Both the position numbers and the translations under genes were made by a program. A stretch of 12,128 nt of DNA from Fusarium oxysporum f. sp. lycopersici 4287 (lineage: Eukaryota > Ascomycota > Sordariomycetes > Hypocreales > Nectriaceae). Positions 7,949 to 12,128 of this stretch are shown piece by piece. Location: NCBI RefSeq assembly GCF_000149955.1, contig NW_017264863.1, positions 13,802 to 25,929 of the forward strand. Direction: 5' to 3'. Under the pieces are notes generated by a model. It saw nothing but the letters and a program-made list of their open reading frames with translations, was not told the origin of the DNA and did no database searches. Within the stretch, counting starts at the first letter, position 1. Every line of letters begins with the position of its first letter.

Positions 7949-8477
7949 TCATAAAATATATATATATTTACCCAGCACTACTGCGCAATATAAACAACAG
8001 TGAAGAGGGTGCTCATCTCCTAGGCTAGGGGCCTTCCAATGGTCCTTTATCGTTATTTCCCTATGAATCCCTAGGTAAATAACGACTACAAGCCATACAT
8101 AAGCCGTTGAAGTGGAGATGCCTTCCCATTTGAGGATGCGTGAGTGTTCGGAAAAGGGGGGTATTCCAGTTGTCAATAACGGCATTTTCAAGCAGGTGAT
8201 CGGCCCAGCTGTTGGTATATTCAATCCATGACTGTACAAGGGAAATAGGTATAAAAAGCTGGAATAGTTTAAGTGGTTCCTTGGGCAGAGGGTTGACCTT
8301 GAAATCACGATATTTGAGGTTAAAAGGTTGAAAATCATCACTGCGGCCCTCTTCGGGTGGAAAATTAGGCACGCCGGTGGGGTCATCAGCTGCCCTCAAA
8401 GGCAGGGTATCAAAGCTGTGATCATCTATGCTATCTTGTATCTTTGAAGAGATCATCGTTTTAGTTACGACAGGCTA
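7949..8477 (-). pseudogene. piggyBac-like transposase, N-terminal fragment with frameshift
   Basis: The minus-strand frame from just after a TAG (near 8478) includes an ATG at 8456. It reads FNLKYRDFKVNPLPKEPLKL, LFIPISLVQSWIEYTNSWAD, and NTPLFRTLTHPQMGR. It then continues in another frame from about 8125 with STAYVWLVVVIYLGIHREIT, KDHWKAPSLGDEHPLH. The layout is that of the start of the piggyBac transposase domain (DDE_Tnp_1_7): a Phe/Leu-rich block, 'YTN', a Trp-led block, then a hydrophobic helix with 'YLGIHR' and 'HW'. The sequence loses resemblance after about 8010. The catalytic Asp residues and the C-terminal Cys-rich finger are absent, so it is inactive. It sits directly downstream of the hydrolase gene on the same strand. 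Confidence 0.7.
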
Positions 8478-8641
8478 GGGATTATTTGTGTGAGGCTTTT
8501 GATGAATTTGGTGGTGAAAAATCAAGCAGCTGTCTGACAAGAACTTCACGTACCACGCAGGTACTAACGGGGTTAGTAAGCAAAGTGGGACGAGTAACCG
8601 GATGTAGTCTTATGCCGCTCAAAGAGATAATAATATGATTC

Positions 8642-9619
8642 TTAACTAAGGTAGGTATAGAAGTGCTTAGCCAACTTGTCAGCTGTAAAGCGTACTGTCT
8701 CTGCATTATCATAGAAGTCATAATGAGCTCCTTCCGCCCATACTATCTCCTTTTGCGATCTTATATTCCCATATACTATGCGCGCTTGATCTGGGAAGGC
8801 GGCGTTTTCGGAATGTACAATAAGCGTAGGCGCCTGAACAAGTGAAGCTTGCGCTACAGGGTCCCAGTCGATCCAGGCACCCCAGGATGCCACAGCAAAT
8901 TCGTTGCGCCACTCACGTATATTGCCACGTGTTGGGTCCTCATAATACGGCTTTGACCCAGGGCTGGCTGACTCGTTTGCAGAGCCACCGTAGGCCTTAA
9001 TAAGCTTGATCTCTTGGGTGTCATTGTATAGCTTGGTTGCTTCCTGACCTTGGTCGCGTTTAAGTTTGATCGCTTCCTCTCCACCGTGTAAAACAGGTGC
9101 AATAGAGGCAGACTGGAAGAATCCAGCAACGGTTGCTATTGCTTTGACACGAGGATCGCTTGCCGCCGGGTAGAGGACATTGCCACCCGAAGTGCATATC
9201 CCAAGCAAGCCAGTCCCTGCCACGTCTGAGCGATGTGATAAAAATTCCAAGGCAGCTGAGAAATCTACGGCCTTAGACTCGGGATCTTCGCGTTGTCGAA
9301 AAGCACCGCCGCTTTGACCCCAATTGCGGTAATCAATAGCGAGGCTAATCACGCCACGCCGTGCCAACTCGCCTGCATAAGTTCCTGCCATCATCTCTTT
9401 CACACTGGCCATCGATCCCCCTACCGCCACTGCTGGGTAGCGTTGGTTGGGGTCATAATTTTCGGGTAGGTAGAGGTGGCCTGCGATATGGTCGCCCCCA
9501 CATGCAAAGCTGACTGTTTTTGGGGTCGAGGTGTTGCGTATGGTACTCATGCTTGCGGCGGATCGAGGAATCAAAGGGAGTATGTTGAAGGAAAGTAATA
9601 ATGCTGCAGTCTTGAACAT
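8642..9619 (-). CDS. Alpha/beta hydrolase, dienelactone-hydrolase/polyketide-transferase-like
   Basis: This is an intact, intronless 325-residue frame with stop TAA at 8644-8642. The fold is recognisable: a strand-turn segment (YPAVAVGG, 61-68), LAIDYRNWGQSGG (93-105), the nucleophile elbow GICTSGG (140-146) and a C-terminal EGAHYDFYD (296-304) carrying the likely catalytic His299. Cys142 occupies the nucleophile position (G-x-C), as in dienelactone hydrolases. The acid is probably in HSENAAFPDQA (269-279), for example Glu271 or Asp277. Related fungal proteins act on esters or lactones or transfer acyl chains in secondary metabolism; the substrate here is unknown. The first 23 residues look like a weak signal peptide (MFKTAALLLSF to SAAS). 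A second ATG at 9550 starts MSTIRNTSTPKTV, where many homologues would be expected to begin, so the cytosolic start at 9550 is a real alternative. Confidence 0.85.
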   Translation of the reverse strand: MFKTAALLLSFNILPLIPRSAASMSTIRNTSTPKTVSFACGGDHIAGHLYLPENYDPNQRYPAVAVGGSMASVKEMMAGTYAGELARRGVISLAIDYRNWGQSGGAFRQREDPESKAVDFSAALEFLSHRSDVAGTGLLGICTSGGNVLYPAASDPRVKAIATVAGFFQSASIAPVLHGGEEAIKLKRDQGQEATKLYNDTQEIKLIKAYGGSANESASPGSKPYYEDPTRGNIREWRNEFAVASWGAWIDWDPVAQASLVQAPTLIVHSENAAFPDQARIVYGNIRSQKEIVWAEGAHYDFYDNAETVRFTADKLAKHFYTYLS

Positions 9620-9783
9620 ACCGAATTCTTAGCAAAGCAGAATAGCTCTAACAAAAAGGTGCTAAATTCGTGGGTAGGCCAGATGGCTTCACTGCAAAAG
9701 CGCGACTGACCTGCTAGCAGTAGCGTGCATGAGAGGACAGCTGAGTTCTCTTAATTTCTAGGCGGTTGCGCAGCTTTAAATAT

Positions 9784-9813
9784 CTAAGGAAGATTACTAA
9801 CTTACTTCCTTAG
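9784..9813. repeat. Perfect 9-bp inverted repeat
   Basis: CTAAGGAAG (9784-9792) and CTTCCTTAG (9805-9813) flank a 12-base spacer, directly next to a second palindrome. It lies about 165-195 bases upstream of the hydrolase start. Confidence 0.7.
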
Positions 9814-9814
9814 C

Positions 9815-9829
9815 GCCGGTGTTACCGGC
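9815..9829. repeat. Perfect 6-bp inverted repeat, CCGGT/ACCGG core
   Basis: GCCGGT and ACCGGC are separated by GTT. The CCGG-containing arms resemble the kind of palindrome that binuclear zinc-cluster regulators bind, but no specific factor can be named. Confidence 0.5.
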
Positions 9830-10473
9830 TGGAGGAAGGTGTTATCGCCGAAATAATACGCGTTTAAAAAGAGTGTCTTTACCAGTTCGGAGGGTTTAAG
9901 TGTCCAATGGATAAATCATGACTAGCCGGAGCTTTCTATACCTGTTATGTTAAGAGGTGGTGCGGGGTCATGGCGAATTTGTGTTTGTGGCGTATGCGCC
10001 TACGCTAACCGCATTCCTAACTTGCATCACGGCAAGCCCCACGCTTGTCAGGATTGAGTGGAGTTCGGGCCGTAACTGTGTACCGATAGCGATGGATGGA
10101 TGTCCCATGCACGGTTCTTCCGCTTGTGTTGGCCATTTGTTCTATCTCTCCAAGGCGTCCAGACGATGTCCCGTGATGACATATATGTGGTTACGCGTCA
10201 TCAGGACTTTCGGCGTAAGTGCTCTGTCATAGCGACAACCTTGGTAATTTACATTATGACGCAAGATCCGTCGACTTGAGATCTTTCCGGCATAATTTGC
10301 CTTTAAATGCCATAGCTCTTTAGGGTTGACAAACTGCTCTACTGCGCTTTAACAGGTCACAGAAGTCCTGCTGTCTTTACCCTCTATTGTTTCAAACAAC
10401 TGTCAGAGGAATCCAAACCCCAACGACAGTCTCCAGTAATCACAATGGCTGCCCAAAAGATACAATATGTCAA

Positions 10474-10528
10474 GTACGTCCTCTACACCACGACAACTAC
10501 CACAACAGGTTCACCGACTCCTATGTAG
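10474..10528 (+). other. Aldo-keto reductase intron 1
   Basis: The 55-base intron runs from GTACGT to TGTAG. Splicing joins AA to C and makes an Asn codon, giving the expected YVNLGKSGLKV. Confidence 0.75.
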
Positions 10529-10679
10529 CTTGGGTAAGTCCGGCCTAAAGGTCTCTAGGGTTATCTTGGGCACCATGGGCTTCGGCAGCGATAAGTGGCA
10601 ACAGTGGATTACGGACGAGGAAGCTTCACTGCCCATTCTCGAACACGCTTACAAAAACGGCATCAACACATGGGACACA

Positions 10680-10758
10680 GTACGTACACGATCCCCAAGA
10701 CATAAGCCTTACCTCAAAGGATTGCGCGCGTGAGTATTGGAAGTAACAACTTCTACAG
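10680..10758 (+). other. Aldo-keto reductase intron 2
   Basis: The 79-base intron runs from GTACGT to CTACAG in phase 0. It splits the active-site stretch WDT|ADIYSHG. Confidence 0.75.
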
Positions 10759-11179
10759 GCCGACATCTACTCCCACGGGATGTCTGAGAGGATCATCGCC
10801 AAAGCCATCAAGCAGTACAACATCCCCCGCAACAAGCTCGTCCTCCTTTCGAAGTGTTACAACGGCATCAACGAGGAAGACTCCTCAATCCCAGTCGCAA
10901 CGTTCACCAATGATGGTGAGATGGTCAACCAGGTCGGCCTCAGCCGAAAGCATGTTTTCGACGCTGTCGAGAAGAGCGTTGGGCGCCCTGGCACATACAT
11001 CGATGTCCTTCAGATTCACCGTCTCGATCGTGAGACACCGAGGGAGGAGATCATGAGGGTCCTGAATGATGTCGTGGAGAAGGATGGGTTAGGTACATTG
11101 GTGCCAGTTCCATGGCAGCTTGGGAGTTTTAGTCGCTGCAGAACATTGCCGAGAAGAATGGATGACACAAGTTTATAAG

Positions 11180-11231
11180 GTACGCTGCTCAAACATAGGA
11201 GTCGCGTTGACCCTATGCTAACTTGGATCAG
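11180..11231 (+). other. Aldo-keto reductase intron 3
   Basis: The 52-base intron runs from GTACGC to GATCAG with a GCTAAC branch site about 10 bases before the acceptor. It joins AG to C, giving HKFIS|MQNYYNL. Confidence 0.75.
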
Positions 11232-11280
11232 CATGCAGAATTACTACAACCTCCTCTACCGTGAAGAGGAGAGGGAGATG

Positions 11281-11334
11281 GTAAGACCCCGACACATTAG
11301 CTCTCCAAACGAGCCATTCTAACAAGATCATCAA
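11281..11334 (+). other. Aldo-keto reductase intron 4 with destroyed acceptor
   Basis: The donor GTAAGA and branch TCTAAC are intact, but the expected acceptor before IPYCQDTGVG reads CAA instead of CAG. The only nearby AG (ACAAG, 11325-11326) would put the next exon out of frame. Confidence 0.65.
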
Positions 11335-11713
11335 ATCCCCTACTGCCAAGACACTGGCGTAGGCATTATTCCCTGGTCTCCCATCGCCTGTGGCGCCCTT
11401 ACCCGCCCTTGGTCCGACCGCTCCTCCCACCGCTCCCAGACCGACAAATTCCTCGACAACATCATCCACAGCCGCGAAGACAAGATTGATCAAGAGATCA
11501 TCAGCCGGGTCGAAGAGATCGCGAAGAAGAACAATGTCAGCATGGCGTGTATTGCGATAGCATGGGTTATCAAGCAGGGCGTTTGCCTTATCATTTGATT
11601 AAATAGTAAGGAGAGGGTTGATGAGGCGGTTAGGAACTCGAATTTCAAGTTGAGTGACGGATGCAAAGCATCTCCAGGAAAAGTATGCGCTGAAGGAGAG
11701 GCAGGGATACTAG

Positions 11714-11846
11714 ACTTGAGATGTATGGCCCCGAAGGTGTTGCTTATTTGTAACATTGATACACTTGCCTTGCGAGCTTATAGTCAAGAGATTGAAGTCC
11801 TACTTGCTGGAAGTTCAAATGTAGGTCTCCGCTCGTTTTGACTGAT
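11714..11846. other. 3' flank of the aldo-keto reductase pseudogene
   Basis: A short non-coding gap between the pseudogene stop and the transposase fragment. Nothing was recognised in it. Confidence 0.4.
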
Positions 11847-12128
11847 CTAGGTATGGGGATGTGTGAGCTCACTCGTCTCGAGGCGCTCCCAGTCTACTAA
11901 CTTGACACTTCTTGCTTTGAGCTGAAGATGGCGTCTCCTGAAGGCTTGAGCCCAGCTCTTACCAGGAGGCTTGTTCGGTCTATTCGCAGGGGATCGACGA
12001 CGGGCGATGCTGAAGGCCAGAGTAGATATGTACTTGACGCGGACAGGTTGTCCCAGACTAGACATTAGCAATGGAAATGCAACAAGTGCTGTCTCTTCTC
12101 CTACAGTTAGGTAAGCTGGCGCTGGGGG
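11847..12128 (-). pseudogene. pogo/Fot-type transposase fragment (DNA-binding N-terminus), cut by right edge
   Basis: A minus-strand frame is open for 93 codons from base 12128 to TAG at 11849-11847. It reads YLTVGEETALVAF, MSSLGQPVRVKYISTLAFSI, then NRPNKPPGKSWAQAFRRRH and LKARSVKLVDWERLE. This matches the helix-turn-helix plus CENP-B-like DNA-binding arrangement at the start of Tc1/pogo (Fot-like) transposases: 'LT..EE..L', then 'GK.W...F..RH..LK.R..K..DW.R'. Resemblance stops after about 11877 and no DDE catalytic domain follows, so it is truncated. The part before residue 1 of the window frame lies outside. Confidence 0.65.

Larger units (their letters stand above)
9620..10444. other. Divergent intergenic region between hydrolase and aldo-keto reductase
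   Basis: This region is shared upstream DNA for the minus-strand hydrolase and the plus-strand reductase pseudogene. It holds TTTAAA-like A/T elements at 9775-9783 (156 bases before the hydrolase start) and at 10302-10308 (137 bases before the reductase start), plus the paired inverted repeats at 9784-9829. A plus-strand open frame at 9957-10232 has no recognisable protein features. Confidence 0.45.
10445..11713 (+). pseudogene. Aldo-keto reductase (versiconal-acetate-reductase/norsolorinate-reductase-like), multiply disrupted
   Basis: Five exons can be placed: 10445-10473, 10529-10679, 10759-11179, 11232-11280 and 11335-11713. They encode LGKSGLKVSRVILGTMGFG, INTWDT then ADIYSHGMSERI, KLVLLSKCYNG, IDVLQIHRLDRE, RYIGASSMAAWEF, MQNYYNLLYREEEREM and GIIPWSPIACGALTRPW. 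The AKR catalytic tetrad is visible as Asp59, Tyr64, Lys92 and His147. Lesions: a one-base loss near 11088-11090; TAG at 11130 (Gln expected); TGA at 11163 (Trp expected); AA instead of AG at the last intron's acceptor (11333-11334); TGA at 11596 (Gly expected); and a two-base loss near 11661. The original stop TAG is at 11711. An intact version would be about 345 residues, normal for this NADPH-dependent cytosolic family. As it stands, translation ends at 11176-11178, after the tetrad but without the C-terminal half. Confidence 0.85.

Noticed and set aside
7953..7970. Short TA-rich run
   Set aside because: A simple A/T repeat at the edge of the piggyBac relic, too short to mean anything by itself.
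9957..10232. 91-codon plus-strand frame between hydrolase and reductase
   Set aside because: Cys/Trp-containing but without signal peptide, domain or promoter evidence.
11218..11493. 91-codon minus-strand frame
   Set aside because: Antisense to the aldo-keto reductase exons 4-5, which match the family on the plus strand.

Overview
The window looks like nuclear DNA from a filamentous ascomycete (Pezizomycotina). The signs are short introns of 52-79 nt with fungal branch sites, TATA boxes followed by pyrimidine-rich leaders, fungal oxidoreductase families, and relics of fungal transposons. Several relics carry in-frame stops that a C-to-T or G-to-A change explains, the pattern left by repeat-induced point mutation (RIP). 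This suggests an accessory, subtelomeric or transposon-rich compartment. The species cannot be named from the sequence.

Layout. 1-1047 (minus): a heavily mutated large ORF that recalls OrsD/DUF3505-type fungal proteins, with a C2H2-like N-terminus; it runs off the left edge. 2177-3259 (plus): an intact, intronless gene for a secreted, cysteine-rich two-domain protein of unknown function. 3260-4650: no convincing gene. 4660-4857: an isolated core promoter, leader and 28-codon ORF. 4911-5640 (minus): an internal piece of a hAT transposase with five in-frame stops. 6597-7663 (plus): an NmrA/isoflavone-reductase-like NAD(P)-binding protein with one intron and one single-base frameshift. 7949-8477 (minus): the N-terminal part of a piggyBac-like transposase, frameshifted. 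8642-9619 (minus): an intact alpha/beta hydrolase of the dienelactone-hydrolase/polyketide-transferase-like type. 10445-11713 (plus): an aldo-keto reductase pseudogene with five reconstructable exons, three nonsense codons, two frameshifts and a lost splice acceptor. 11847-12128 (minus): the DNA-binding N-terminus of a pogo/Fot-type transposase, cut by the right edge.

How the parts relate. The reductase-like gene, the hydrolase and the aldo-keto reductase are all enzyme types common in fungal secondary metabolism and detoxification. One is clearly dead, one is probably broken and one is intact, so they may be the decaying remains of a small metabolic cluster. That is inference: no synthase, transporter or regulator is visible here. 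The secreted protein is the most interesting intact gene. It is an effector-like candidate by architecture and by its setting between transposon relics.
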